Shown here in pieces: positions 35,766-43,795 of a stretch of 64,000 nt of DNA (the stretch's first letter is position 1; every line of letters starts with the position of its first letter). Source of the DNA: Motilibacter rhizosphaerae (GTDB taxonomy: Bacteria > Actinomycetota > Actinomycetes > Motilibacterales > Motilibacteraceae); assembly GCF_004216915.1 (NCBI RefSeq), contig NZ_SGXD01000002.1, forward strand, positions 682,001-746,000, given 5' to 3'. Below the pieces are notes generated by a model, which was not told the origin of the DNA, did not search any database, and saw only the letters and a program-made list of their open reading frames with translations. Both the position numbers and the translations under genes were made by a program.

Positions 35766-36809
35766 CTAGGCGCGGAGGCCCGCGCTCGACTCGCGGATGA
35801 CGAGCCGGTGCGGCACGACGACGGCCCGGGGTGGCGCGCTTCCAGGCGCGCCCCCCGGGCCGTCGCCGCGTCCGGCGGCGAGCCGCTGCTCCAGGCAGTC
35901 GGCCGCGGCGCGGGCGATCGCGGGCAGGTCGGGCGCGACCGTCGTCAGCGTCGGGATCGAGTAGCGGCCGTCCTCGATGTCGTCGAAGCCGACCAGCGCG
36001 ACGTCCTCGGGCACCCGCACCCCGCCCTCGTGGAGGGCGCGCAGGGCGCCGAGGGCGAGCTCGTCGGTGGAGCAGAACAGCGCGTCCACCGGCGTACGGG
36101 CCGCCAGCAGGGCGCGCACGGCCTCGGCCCCGGCCGCGCGGTGCAGCGAGGCGACGGGGAGCTCGAGCGCCGGGTCGCGCGGGAGCCCGGCGGCGGTGAG
36201 GGCGCGGGCCCAGCCCTCGAGGCGCAGCGCGGCGGTCTGCGTGCCGTACGCCGACCGGGCCCCCAGCGCGGCCACCCGGCGGCGCCCGCGCGCGACGAGG
36301 TGCGCCGTCGCCTCCTCGGCGGCGGCGACGTTGTCGACGACGACGTGGTCCGCGACGCGGGCGTCGCCCTGCTCGCCGAGCAGGACGAGCGGCGCGGGGT
36401 CCTGCCGGTCGCGCAGCTCGTCCGCGCCGAGGCCCCACGGGCTGAAGACGACCCCGTCGACGAGCTGGGCGCGGACGCCGTCGAGCAGCCGCCGCTCGCG
36501 CTGCGGGTCGCCGTGGGTCTGCTCGACGAGCAGCGTCCACCCGCGCTGCTCCGCCACTTCGCTGAGCTCGGCGGCCAGTGCGGAGAAGTACGGCGAGTCC
36601 ACCTCGGGCACCACGAGCGCCACGAGCCCGGAGCGGCCGCGCCGCAAGCTGCGCGCGGCGGCGTTCGGCCGGAACCCCAGCTCGCGCATCGCCTGCTCGA
36701 CGCGGGCGCGGGTCGCGGCCGCGACGTAGGGCGCGTCGTTGACGACGTTGGAGACGGTGCGGGGCGAGACCCCCGCCCGCTCGGCGACGTCGCGCATGCT
36801 CGGTCCCAC
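35766..36809 (-). CDS. LacI family transcriptional regulator
   Basis: 347-residue repressor. The DNA-binding head (MRDVAERAGVSPRTVSNVVNDAPYV, residues 5-29) and hinge helix NAAARSLRRG are followed by a periplasmic-binding-like sensor domain (about 62-347, GLVALVVPEVDSPYFSALAAEL). The GTG at 36809 has GGGAGGGGG upstream; an ATG lies four codons later. It is divergent from a phytanoyl-CoA dioxygenase-like gene, with a double palindromic operator between them, so it probably represses that gene and itself. Its sequence is close to the LacI protein at 46392-47402 (both read LVDGxxFSPxGxG), suggesting paralogues. Confidence 0.93.
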   Translation of the reverse strand: MGPSMRDVAERAGVSPRTVSNVVNDAPYVAAATRARVEQAMRELGFRPNAAARSLRRGRSGLVALVVPEVDSPYFSALAAELSEVAEQRGWTLLVEQTHGDPQRERRLLDGVRAQLVDGVVFSPWGLGADELRDRQDPAPLVLLGEQGDARVADHVVVDNVAAAEEATAHLVARGRRRVAALGARSAYGTQTAALRLEGWARALTAAGLPRDPALELPVASLHRAAGAEAVRALLAARTPVDALFCSTDELALGALRALHEGGVRVPEDVALVGFDDIEDGRYSIPTLTTVAPDLPAIARAAADCLEQRLAAGRGDGPGGAPGSAPPRAVVVPHRLVIRESSAGLRA

Positions 36810-36856
36810 CCGCCACCCCCTCCCGCCGTCGCGCCCATCGTGCCAGGCCGCCGCCT

Positions 36857-36885
36857 CTTGCCACGTGGCAATACCACGTGGCAAG
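36857..36885. promoter_or_regulatory. Tandem CACGTG-centred LacI operator
   Basis: CTTGCCACGTGG-CAATA-CCACGTGGCAAG: two perfect 12-bp arms around a 5-bp spacer. The left arm with its next bases forms TTGCCACGTGGCAA (36859-36872), a complete 14-bp palindrome with the central CG expected for LacI-family sites. The right arm repeats CCACGTGGCAA. Lies 47 bp from the LacI start and 34 bp from the dioxygenase start. Confidence 0.8.
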
Positions 36886-36919
36886 GTAGAGGGACCGCGA
36901 CCGAGGAGGAGCCCCGCCG

Positions 36920-37834
36920 ATGAGCGCACCGACCGTGCCCAGCGAGACCGTGCCTAGCGAGACCGTGCCCAGCGTGACCGTGACCCGCACCACGACCGAG
37001 CTCCCCGTCCCGCCGGGGGCCGACGACGAGGCGCGCGAGATCGTCCGGGCGCTCTACACCGACGGCATCACGGCGAAGAAGGGGGCCTTCAGCCGCGAGG
37101 CGACGGAGCGCATGCGCGAGGACATCGGCGTGGCGTTCGAGGAGGCGCGCAGCCGTCCCGGCGGAGCGGTCGGTCGCGGCCCCAAGCGCTACTACGTCGA
37201 GATCCACCCCGAGCAGCTGCGCGGCTTCGTCGAGATCGTCGACCACCCGTGGTTCCGCAAGGTCTCCGAGTCGGTGCTCGGCCCGGACTACCAGATCGTC
37301 GAGGTCGGCTTCGACATCCCGTTCGCGGGCGCGGTCAACCAGCCGTGGCACCGCGACTTCCCCATGCCGGACGCGACGCGGTTCGAGGGCCGGCTCACCA
37401 GCCTCGCCTTCAACCTCACCGCGGTCGACACCGAGGAGGACATGGGCCCCTTCGAGATCGCGCCGGGCACGCAGTGGGACTGGGCCGAGGACTTCGGCCA
37501 CGAGATGTTCCCGCCCAAGCCGTACTACCCGCGCTACGAGGAGCGGGCCGTGCGCAAGTACCCGCAGATGGGCGACATCTCCGCCCGCTCGGCGCTGACG
37601 ATCCACCGCGGCACCAAGAACTTCTCGGAGAAGTGGCGCCCGGTCCTCGTCATCGGCGTCGACGCCCCCGGCGCGGGCAACGCCGAGCACCACGACCTCG
37701 CGGTCACCCACGACTACTGGGAGCAGCTCCCCCCGTCGGTGCGCCAGCACCTCGGCTGCCCGGTCGTCGACGAGCTGACCCCGATCACGCAGAAGCACAC
37801 CATCGAGGGCCTGGTCATGGGCGAGGCCGACTAG
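36920..37834 (+). CDS. Phytanoyl-CoA dioxygenase family (PhyH) protein
   Basis: 304-residue Fe(II)/2-oxoglutarate-dependent oxygenase. The facial triad is His144 and Asp146 (QPWHRDFPMP) and His229 (ALTIHRGTKN), with Arg240 (EKWRPVL) for the 2-oxoglutarate carboxylate. Family members hydroxylate varied small molecules; the substrate is unknown here. Control by a LacI-type regulator hints at a sugar-like or sugar-derived inducer (inference). The N-terminal 22 residues consist of a VPSET repeat. The ATG follows GAGGAGGAG. Confidence 0.9.
   Translation: MSAPTVPSETVPSETVPSVTVTRTTTELPVPPGADDEAREIVRALYTDGITAKKGAFSREATERMREDIGVAFEEARSRPGGAVGRGPKRYYVEIHPEQLRGFVEIVDHPWFRKVSESVLGPDYQIVEVGFDIPFAGAVNQPWHRDFPMPDATRFEGRLTSLAFNLTAVDTEEDMGPFEIAPGTQWDWAEDFGHEMFPPKPYYPRYEERAVRKYPQMGDISARSALTIHRGTKNFSEKWRPVLVIGVDAPGAGNAEHHDLAVTHDYWEQLPPSVRQHLGCPVVDELTPITQKHTIEGLVMGEAD
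36935..36979 (+). repeat. Three 15-bp tandem repeats at the start of the PhyH-like gene
   Basis: Units GTGCCCAGCGAGACC (36935-36949), the same with one change (36950-36964), and again with one change (36965-36979). Encodes VPSET-VPSET-VPSVT, in frame, in the non-conserved N-terminal tail. Confidence 0.95.
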
Positions 37835-37905
37835 GGGTCGGTGGGCGGACTGCCGGCTGCTCGAGGACGCTCCCCAGGAGATCGCCGAGGAGATCTTGTC
37901 CTGGC

Positions 37906-37932
37906 TGTCGATCCGGCGGCAGGCTGTTCGTC
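37906..37932 (+). promoter_or_regulatory. Candidate ECF42-type promoter ahead of the DGPF gene
   Basis: TGTCGA (37906-37911), 17 bp, then CGTC (37929-37932). This matches the bipartite consensus I recall for ECF42 sigma factors (TGTCGA at -35 and CG[A/T]C at -10). It lies 56 bp upstream of the DGPF-domain gene whose downstream neighbour encodes an ECF42-like sigma factor, the expected autoregulated target. The rest of the 154-bp gap (37835-37988) holds the CAGGAGG ribosome-binding site and nothing else I can name. Confidence 0.65.
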
Positions 37933-37988
37933 GTCGCTGGTGACGAGCCGGACAGGCCGGCCCGTGACCCAGTGCAGGAGGCACCGCC

Positions 37989-38348
37989 ATGGCCAAGTAC
38001 GCGATCCTCATCTACGACGACCCGGCCGGCTACGCGAGCATGTCGCCCGAGGCGTGGAGCGCGGTGGTCGATGCGCACAGCGTGTTCGTCAAGCAGGTCT
38101 TCGAGCTCGGTGGGTCCCTGGCGGGCGGGGAGGCACTGGCTAACACGACGACGGCCACCTCGATCAGGGGCGGGAGCACGGTCACGGACGGCCCCTTCCT
38201 CGAGACCAAGGAGGCCCTCGGCGGCTTCTACGTCGTCGAAGCCCGCGACCTCGACCACGCCCTGGAGATCGCCAAGGGGTGCCCGGCCCCCTTCGGGGGC
38301 GTCGAGGTCCGCCCGGTCGTGGACCCGACGCAGGCCAACCCGTTCTGA
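37989..38348 (+). CDS. YciI/DGPF-domain protein
   Basis: 119-residue protein starting MAKYAILIYDDPAGYASMSPE and containing VTDGPFLETKEALGGFYVVEARDLDHALEIA, the DGPF signature of the YCII-related family. These small alpha/beta proteins are typical targets and neighbours of ECF42 sigma factors; their biochemical role is unknown. CAGGAGG precedes the ATG. It overlaps or abuts the sigma factor gene downstream. Confidence 0.93.
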   Translation: MAKYAILIYDDPAGYASMSPEAWSAVVDAHSVFVKQVFELGGSLAGGEALANTTTATSIRGGSTVTDGPFLETKEALGGFYVVEARDLDHALEIAKGCPAPFGGVEVRPVVDPTQANPF

Positions 38349-39643
38349 CCGCTCCTCGCGACGAGCCGACCGCGTCCGCCGGACAGGCGGACGCGGTCGC
38401 TGCCGCGCTCGCGCAGGCCCACCGCTCCGAGTGGGCCTTCGTGCTGTCCGCCACGGTGCGCGTCGCCGGCGACCTCGACCTCGCGGAGGAGTGCGCGCAG
38501 GAGGCGTACGTCAGCGCGCTGCGGTCCTGGACCCGGGACGGCGTCCCGGCGCGGCCCGGCGCGTGGCTCACCACGGCGGCGCGGAACCAGGCGCTGGACC
38601 GGTTGCGGCGCGACGCCACCCTGCGGCGCAAGCTCCCGCTGCTCGTGGAGCCGGCGAGCGTCGACCCGGACGACGCTGACGAGCTGGACCGGCCCGACGA
38701 CGCGGTGCCCGACGACCGGCTCCGGCTGGTGTTCACCTGCTGCCACCCCGCCCTCGCCCCCGAGGCCCGGGTCGCCCTCACCCTGCGCCTGGTGTGCGGC
38801 GTCCCCACGTCGGACGTCGCCCGGGCCTTCCTCGTGCCCGAGCCGACGATGGCGGCGCGGATCACCCGGGCCAAGAAGAAGATCGCCGCCGCCCGGATCC
38901 CCTACCGAGTGCCCGGCCGGGCAGAGCTGCCCGAGCGCCTGGACAGCGTGCTCACCGCCGTGCACCTGCTCTTCAGCACCGGCCACACCGCCGGCCAGGG
39001 GGACGCTCTCGTCCGCGAGGAGCTCTGCGACCGGGCCCTGCACTTGGCGCGCGCTCTCGCCGCCCTGCTCCCCGAGCAGGCCGAGGCCCGCGGCCTGCTG
39101 GGCCTGCTGCTCCTCACCGACGCGCGCCGCGCCACGCGGACCGACGAGCAGGGCCGTCTGCTCCTCCTCGCCGACCAGGACCGCACGCGCTGGGACCAGC
39201 GCGCGGTCCTCGAGGGGCTCACGGTGACGGCCGGTGCGCTGGCGTCCGGCCCGCCGGGGCGGTTCACCCTCCAGGCGGCGATCGCCGGCGTGCACGCGGT
39301 CGCGCCGTCTCTGGAGCAGACCGACTGGCCGCGCGTCGTGCACCTCTACGACCGGCTGCTGGCGGTGTGGGGCACGCCGGTGGTCGCGCTCAACCGGGCC
39401 GCGGCCGTGGCCTTCGCCGACGGTCCGGCCGCCGCCCTGCCGCTCCTCGACGAGCTGGCGACGGACCCCCGGCTCGCCGACTACCCGTACCTCCCCGCCA
39501 CCCGCGCCGACCTGCTTCGCCGCCTCGGCGACGCCGCCGGCGCGGCCGTCGCCTACCGGCGCGCGCTCGAGCTCACGGCGAACGCCGCGGAGCGCGCCTT
39601 CCTGCGGCAGCGCCTGGCCGAGGTCAGCAGCGCGGAGCGGTGA
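38279..39643 (+). CDS. ECF-type sigma factor, ECF42 group (long C-terminal TPR-like extension)
   Basis: Sigma region 2 (from about 38400, HRSEWAFVLSATVRVAGDLDLAEECAQEAYVSAL) and region 4 (TLRLVCGVPTSDVARAFLVPEPTMAARITRAKKKI) are followed by a 200-residue helical extension with VHLLFSTGH, LLLLTDARRATR, and a terminal ALNRAAAVAFADG repeat-like part, the ECF42 hallmark. There is no anti-sigma gene. The start is uncertain: GTG 38279 overlaps the DGPF gene by 70 bp and adds a Gly/Arg/Pro tail that looks non-coding; a CTG at 38345, overlapping the TGA, is the alternative. It should direct transcription of the DGPF gene. Confidence 0.88.
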   Translation: MPGPLRGRRGPPGRGPDAGQPVLTAPRDEPTASAGQADAVAAALAQAHRSEWAFVLSATVRVAGDLDLAEECAQEAYVSALRSWTRDGVPARPGAWLTTAARNQALDRLRRDATLRRKLPLLVEPASVDPDDADELDRPDDAVPDDRLRLVFTCCHPALAPEARVALTLRLVCGVPTSDVARAFLVPEPTMAARITRAKKKIAAARIPYRVPGRAELPERLDSVLTAVHLLFSTGHTAGQGDALVREELCDRALHLARALAALLPEQAEARGLLGLLLLTDARRATRTDEQGRLLLLADQDRTRWDQRAVLEGLTVTAGALASGPPGRFTLQAAIAGVHAVAPSLEQTDWPRVVHLYDRLLAVWGTPVVALNRAAAVAFADGPAAALPLLDELATDPRLADYPYLPATRADLLRRLGDAAGAAVAYRRALELTANAAERAFLRQRLAEVSSAER

Positions 39644-41481
39644 CGCGCCTCTCCTCCGGCATCGCGCGGCGCGATGCGGGTACGCCCCCGCCCGTGACCC
39701 GACCCCGCCGTGACGCCGACGGCTACGCACCGCTGCGCTCGTACGCCGGGATCGGGGACGGTCGCTCGGTCGCCCTCATCGCCCTCGACGGCAGCGTCGA
39801 CTGGTGGGCGGTGCCCGGCATGGACGGCATCCTCGCCTGCGCGGCCCTGCTCGACCCCGAGCACGGCGGCCGGTTCCTGCTGGCCCCGCTGGACGACTAC
39901 GAGGCCGAGCGCGAGCACGTCGGGGACACCAACGTCGTCAGCACGACGTACACCACGGCCGGGGGCACGGTGCGGGTCACCGACGCGATGAACACCGGCG
40001 TGGCCGGCCGCCTGCCGTGGGCGGAGCTCGCCCGGCGGGTCGAGGGCCTCAGCGGGCGCGTGCGCATGGGCTGGCGGTTCGAGCCGGGGACCTCGCTCGG
40101 CACGCTGAGCCCGTGGTCGGAGGTCCGCAGCGGTGACGTCCTCGTGCACCTCGACGACCTCGTCCTGGGCCTGCGCTGCGGCGACGTCGGCGAGCCCGAG
40201 GCCGGGGACCGCCTCGTGCAGGGCGGGTTCGAGACGAGCGAGGGCTCGCGCCACCTGCTGGCCGTCGTGGGGACGCAGGGCGAGCCGACCCACCTGCCGG
40301 ACCCGCGCGCCGTCGACGAGCGGATCGACCGGACCGTGCGCGGCTGGCAGGACTGGTCGCGCTCCGTGCACTGGGACGGGCCCTGGCCCGACGCCGTGCA
40401 GCGCAGCCTGCTCGCGCTCAAGCTGCTCGTGTCCGCGCCGACGGGCGCCATCGCCGCGGCCGCCACGCTCGGGCTGCCGGAGCGCGTCGGCGGGGACAAG
40501 AACTACGACTACCGCTACACGTGGGTGCGGGACGCGGCGTACACCCTCGACGCCTTCCTGCGCTGCGGGCTCGCGGAGGAGGTCCACGCCGCGGTCGCGT
40601 GGCTGCTCGCCACCGTCGAGCGCCACCGGCCGGAGCTGCGGCCGTTCTACACCCTCGCCGGCGAGCCGCCCGGCGGCAGCGCGGTGCGCGACGTGCCCGG
40701 CTACCGCCGCAGCACCCCGGTCAAGCAGGGCAACGACGCGCGTACGCAGCTGCAGCTCGGGCCGTACGGCGACCTGTTCCAGACGGTCTTCCTCTGCGTC
40801 GACGACGGCCACGTCCTGGACGTGGGGACCGCACGGCTGCTCGCCGACCTCGCCGACCGCTGCTGCGACCTGTGGCAGCGCCCGGACGCGGGGATGTGGG
40901 AGCTCCACGAGGAGCAGCACTTCACCCTGTCGAAGATGAGCTGCTGGCAGGCGCTCGACCGCGCCGCCCGCCTCGCCGAGCGCGGGGAGCTGGCGGGCAG
41001 CGGGGAGCGGTGGCGCCGGGAGGCCGACCGGGTCCGTGCCTGGGTCGACGAGCACTGCTGGTCGGAGGAGCGCGGCGCGTACGTCATGGCGGCCGGCTCG
41101 GACGAGCTCGACGCCGGGATCCTGCTGGGAGCGCGCTTCGGCTTCGACCGGGGCCCCCGGATGCGCTCGACCGTGGACGCCGTCCTCGCCGAGCTGGGCA
41201 GCGGGCCGTGGGTGCACCGCTACACCTCCGCCAGTGACGAGGAGGGCGCGTTCCTCGCCTGCACGTTCTGGGTGGTGGAGGCCCTCGCCCTCACCGGGGA
41301 CGTCCCCCGGGCGCGCGCGCTGATGGACCGCACGCTGGGCGAGCTCGACGGGACCTGGCTGCTCGCGGAGATGGTCGACCCGCGGACCGGCGACTACCTC
41401 GGGAACCTGCCGCAGGCCCTCTCGCACCTCGCGCTGATCAACGCGGCGAGCGCCGTGCGGGAGGCCGAGGAGGGGCGCTGA
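39640..41481 (+). CDS. Glycoside hydrolase family 15 protein (glucoamylase/trehalase-like)
   Basis: 613 residues. An N-terminal beta-sandwich (about 25-270; YAPLRSYAGIGDGRSVALIALDGSVDWWAVP in parts) precedes the (alpha/alpha)6 catalytic barrel, with DYRYTWVRDAAYTLDAFL (substrate-contact Trp-Val-Arg-Asp) and WELHEEQHFTLSKMSCWQALDRA (catalytic Glu region). Members of this cytoplasmic bacterial branch include trehalases and isomaltose-type enzymes. I give the GTG that overlaps the sigma factor stop as GTGA; the GTG at 39694 is an alternative, closer to the conserved start. Its link to the ECF42 unit is positional. The 3' end overlaps the convergent PAP2 gene by 44 bp. Confidence 0.9.
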   Translation: MTRLSSGIARRDAGTPPPVTRPRRDADGYAPLRSYAGIGDGRSVALIALDGSVDWWAVPGMDGILACAALLDPEHGGRFLLAPLDDYEAEREHVGDTNVVSTTYTTAGGTVRVTDAMNTGVAGRLPWAELARRVEGLSGRVRMGWRFEPGTSLGTLSPWSEVRSGDVLVHLDDLVLGLRCGDVGEPEAGDRLVQGGFETSEGSRHLLAVVGTQGEPTHLPDPRAVDERIDRTVRGWQDWSRSVHWDGPWPDAVQRSLLALKLLVSAPTGAIAAAATLGLPERVGGDKNYDYRYTWVRDAAYTLDAFLRCGLAEEVHAAVAWLLATVERHRPELRPFYTLAGEPPGGSAVRDVPGYRRSTPVKQGNDARTQLQLGPYGDLFQTVFLCVDDGHVLDVGTARLLADLADRCCDLWQRPDAGMWELHEEQHFTLSKMSCWQALDRAARLAERGELAGSGERWRREADRVRAWVDEHCWSEERGAYVMAAGSDELDAGILLGARFGFDRGPRMRSTVDAVLAELGSGPWVHRYTSASDEEGAFLACTFWVVEALALTGDVPRARALMDRTLGELDGTWLLAEMVDPRTGDYLGNLPQALSHLALINAASAVREAEEGR

Positions 41482-42157
41482 GCGCCTCGCGCACCGAGGC
41501 GCGGTCCTGTCGCACGGCCGGCAGGAGGAGCAGCCCGGTCGTCGACCCCAGCCAGAGCAGCCCGAGCAGCCCGCCGGCGAGCACGTCGCTCAGGTGGTGG
41601 AAGCCGCGGTACATCCGGCAGAGGCCGACCGCGGGCGGCAGCACGACCGCGAGCCCCGTCAGCACGACCTGGAGCCAGCGCAGGCGGGTGAGCACGAGGG
41701 CGAGGACCGCGAGGCCGCCGTAGAAGCAGATGGAGGCCGCCACGTGCCCGGAGGGGTAGCTCGCGTGCGGGTCCCCGACGCCGAGCCGCGGGATGCTCGG
41801 GCGGTCGCGCGGGACGAACGTGCTCGCGACGAAGTAGATCCCGCTCTCGACGCCGACGGTCAGCGCGAGGAACAGCGGGGGCAGCACCCTCCGCGTCGCC
41901 ACCGCCAGCGCGACGACGAGCACGACCAGGGCGACCTCGATGGTCGTGGGCTCCGCGAGCTGGGTGCCGGCGTAGGTGAGGGAGTCCCACGTCGGGGTGC
42001 GGTGGTGCAGGAGCGCGCGCTCGATCGCGTCGTCGGTCCGGCCCACCCACCCGTGGACCAGGACGTGGGTGAGCAGCTCGCCCAGCACCAGCACCAGCAC
42101 GAACACCGCGACCGCGGCGCCGGCCAGGCGGGCGGCGACCCGCACCCGGGCGCTCAC
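41438..42157 (-). CDS. PAP2 family phosphatase (first)
   Basis: 239-residue membrane phosphatase with about six hydrophobic segments. The three lipid-phosphatase motifs are RDRPSIP (C1), YPSGHVAAS (C2, catalytic His) and RMYRGFHHLSDVLAG (C3, catalytic His-Asp). Probable substrates are phosphatidic acid, phosphatidylglycerol phosphate or undecaprenyl pyrophosphate. The GTG overlaps the stop of the second PAP2 gene (GTGA). Last gene of the DUF1206-DAG kinase-PAP2-PAP2 operon. Confidence 0.9.
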   Translation of the reverse strand: MSARVRVAARLAGAAVAVFVLVLVLGELLTHVLVHGWVGRTDDAIERALLHHRTPTWDSLTYAGTQLAEPTTIEVALVVLVVALAVATRRVLPPLFLALTVGVESGIYFVASTFVPRDRPSIPRLGVGDPHASYPSGHVAASICFYGGLAVLALVLTRLRWLQVVLTGLAVVLPPAVGLCRMYRGFHHLSDVLAGGLLGLLWLGSTTGLLLLPAVRQDRASVREALSAPPRPPARRSPR

Positions 42158-42906
42158 CGCTGCACCTCGCGGCGTACGGGCTCGCCGGCTTCGAGCCCCT
42201 CCGTCAGGGGGCGCACGGGGGCGTGCAGGTCGCGGCGCCAGGCGCGGAAGGCGGCGGTGGTCGCCGCCAGCCACGACGCGCCCAGCAGCCAGCCGCCGAC
42301 GACGTCGCTCACGTAGTGCACCCCCAGGGCGATGCGGGCGAAGCCCACGAGGAGCACGACGGCGACGCCGAGCGCGATGAGCGGGCGCCGAGCGCGCCGC
42401 GGCACGGCGGGCAGGCCGACGAGCAGCAGCGCCCCGACGCCGACGACCGAGCCGAGGGCGTGGCCCGAGGGGAAGCTCCAGCTGTGCAGGACGAGGACCG
42501 GGTGGTCGAAGCTCGGCCGCGAGCGCCGCACGAGCTCCTTGACCAGCGTGTCCAGGGGGTCGCTGAGCAGGACCGTCAGCGCGAGCCACAGGGCCAGCCG
42601 GGGCGCCCGGCGCAGCAGCAGGACGACCGCCACGACGACCGCGACCACCTCGAAGGAGGTCGGGCTGAAGACGTCGGACACCCCCTCGAGGAAGCGCACG
42701 AGCGCCCGCGAGCCCACCGCCTGCCGGTGCAGGCCGGAGGCGACGTCGAGGTCCAGCCGCCGCAGCGGGCTCCACCGGTCGCGCACCGCCAGCAGCGCCA
42801 GGGCGAACGGCACGAGCACGACGAAGGCCGCGGCCACGGCGAGCGTGAGGCGCAGCCCGCCGCGCGAGTCGGGGTCGAGGCGGGCGCCCAGCCTCGTCGA
42901 TCTCAC
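42154..42906 (-). CDS. PAP2 family phosphatase (second)
   Basis: 250-residue membrane phosphatase. Motifs are KELVRRSRPSF (C1), SFPSGHALGS (C2) and RIALGVHYVSDVVGG (C3), with about six hydrophobic segments and an active site facing outward by family topology. It differs enough from its neighbour to suggest distinct substrates, not a recent duplication. It lies 10 bp after the diacylglycerol kinase-like gene and is coupled to the next PAP2 gene. Confidence 0.92.
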   Translation of the reverse strand: MRSTRLGARLDPDSRGGLRLTLAVAAAFVVLVPFALALLAVRDRWSPLRRLDLDVASGLHRQAVGSRALVRFLEGVSDVFSPTSFEVVAVVVAVVLLLRRAPRLALWLALTVLLSDPLDTLVKELVRRSRPSFDHPVLVLHSWSFPSGHALGSVVGVGALLLVGLPAVPRRARRPLIALGVAVVLLVGFARIALGVHYVSDVVGGWLLGASWLAATTAAFRAWRRDLHAPVRPLTEGLEAGEPVRREVQR

Positions 42907-42916
42907 AGCGTCGACC

Positions 42917-43795
42917 TCACGGCGCCGGCACCATGACGACCAGCGCGCCCGGCCGGAGCGCGACCTCGATCCTGGCGGCCTCCCCGAGCACCTCGCCGTC
43001 GGCCTCGGTGGCGAGCGGCTCGGAGCTCGTGACGACGACGCGCTCGGCGCGGAACGTCTCCAACCGGCGCGGGTCCGGCCGGCGCAGCACGACCGAGGCG
43101 GCGAGCAGCGCCCAGCTGGCGAGTCCCCGGGCGCGGATGACGGCGACGTCGAGCGCGCCGTCGTCGGGCTCCGCGTCCGGCAGGACCGGGAGGCCGCCCT
43201 GGAGCCGGCCCACGTTGCCGATGAGCACCCCGCGGCCCCGGCGGCGCACGGGCGCCCGGTCGTCGAGCGCGAGCGTGAAGGTCCGGCGCCGCTCGAGCAG
43301 GTGCCGCGACGCCGAGACGACGTACGCCGGCCAGCCGAGCGCGCCCTTGAGCGCCGCCGGGGCGTCCGCGAGCATCGCCGCGTCGAAGCCCGTGCCCGCC
43401 ATGACGACGAAGGGCCGTCCGTCGAGCGTCCCGACGTCGATCGCGCGCTGCCGGCCGTGCGCGGCCACCTCGACCGCCCCCTGGACGTCGCGCGGGATGC
43501 CGAGGTTGCGCGCGAGCAGGTTGCCGGTGCCGGCGGGGATCACGGCGAGCGGGACGCCGCTGCCGGCGAGCGCGCCGGCGCAGGCCATGACGGTCCCGTC
43601 GCCCCCGCAGACGAGCACGAGCTCGGCGCCCTGCTCGAGAGCGGAGCGCGCCTGCTGGGCGCCCGGCTCCTCCGGGGTCGTCTCGAACCACGCGGGGGCG
43701 GCGTACCCCTGCGCCTCCAGCGCGGCCACGACCTCGCGACGGTGCGCCTCGGGCTCCTTCGCCGAGCTGGGGTTGCAGACGACGGCGGCGCGCAT
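42917..43795 (-). CDS. Diacylglycerol kinase family (YegS/LCB5-type) lipid kinase
   Basis: 292-residue soluble lipid kinase. It has CGGDGTVMACAGAL (nucleotide-binding GGDGT, about residue 64), IPAGTGNLLARNLGI (86-100), and the C-terminal EADGEVLGE motif. It phosphorylates diacylglycerol or a related lipid to phosphatidate. The ATG overlaps the DUF1206 stop as TGATG. Together with the two PAP2 phosphatases it could cycle phosphatidate and diacylglycerol. Confidence 0.92.
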   Translation of the reverse strand: MRAAVVCNPSSAKEPEAHRREVVAALEAQGYAAPAWFETTPEEPGAQQARSALEQGAELVLVCGGDGTVMACAGALAGSGVPLAVIPAGTGNLLARNLGIPRDVQGAVEVAAHGRQRAIDVGTLDGRPFVVMAGTGFDAAMLADAPAALKGALGWPAYVVSASRHLLERRRTFTLALDDRAPVRRRGRGVLIGNVGRLQGGLPVLPDAEPDDGALDVAVIRARGLASWALLAASVVLRRPDPRRLETFRAERVVVTSSEPLATEADGEVLGEAARIEVALRPGALVVMVPAP

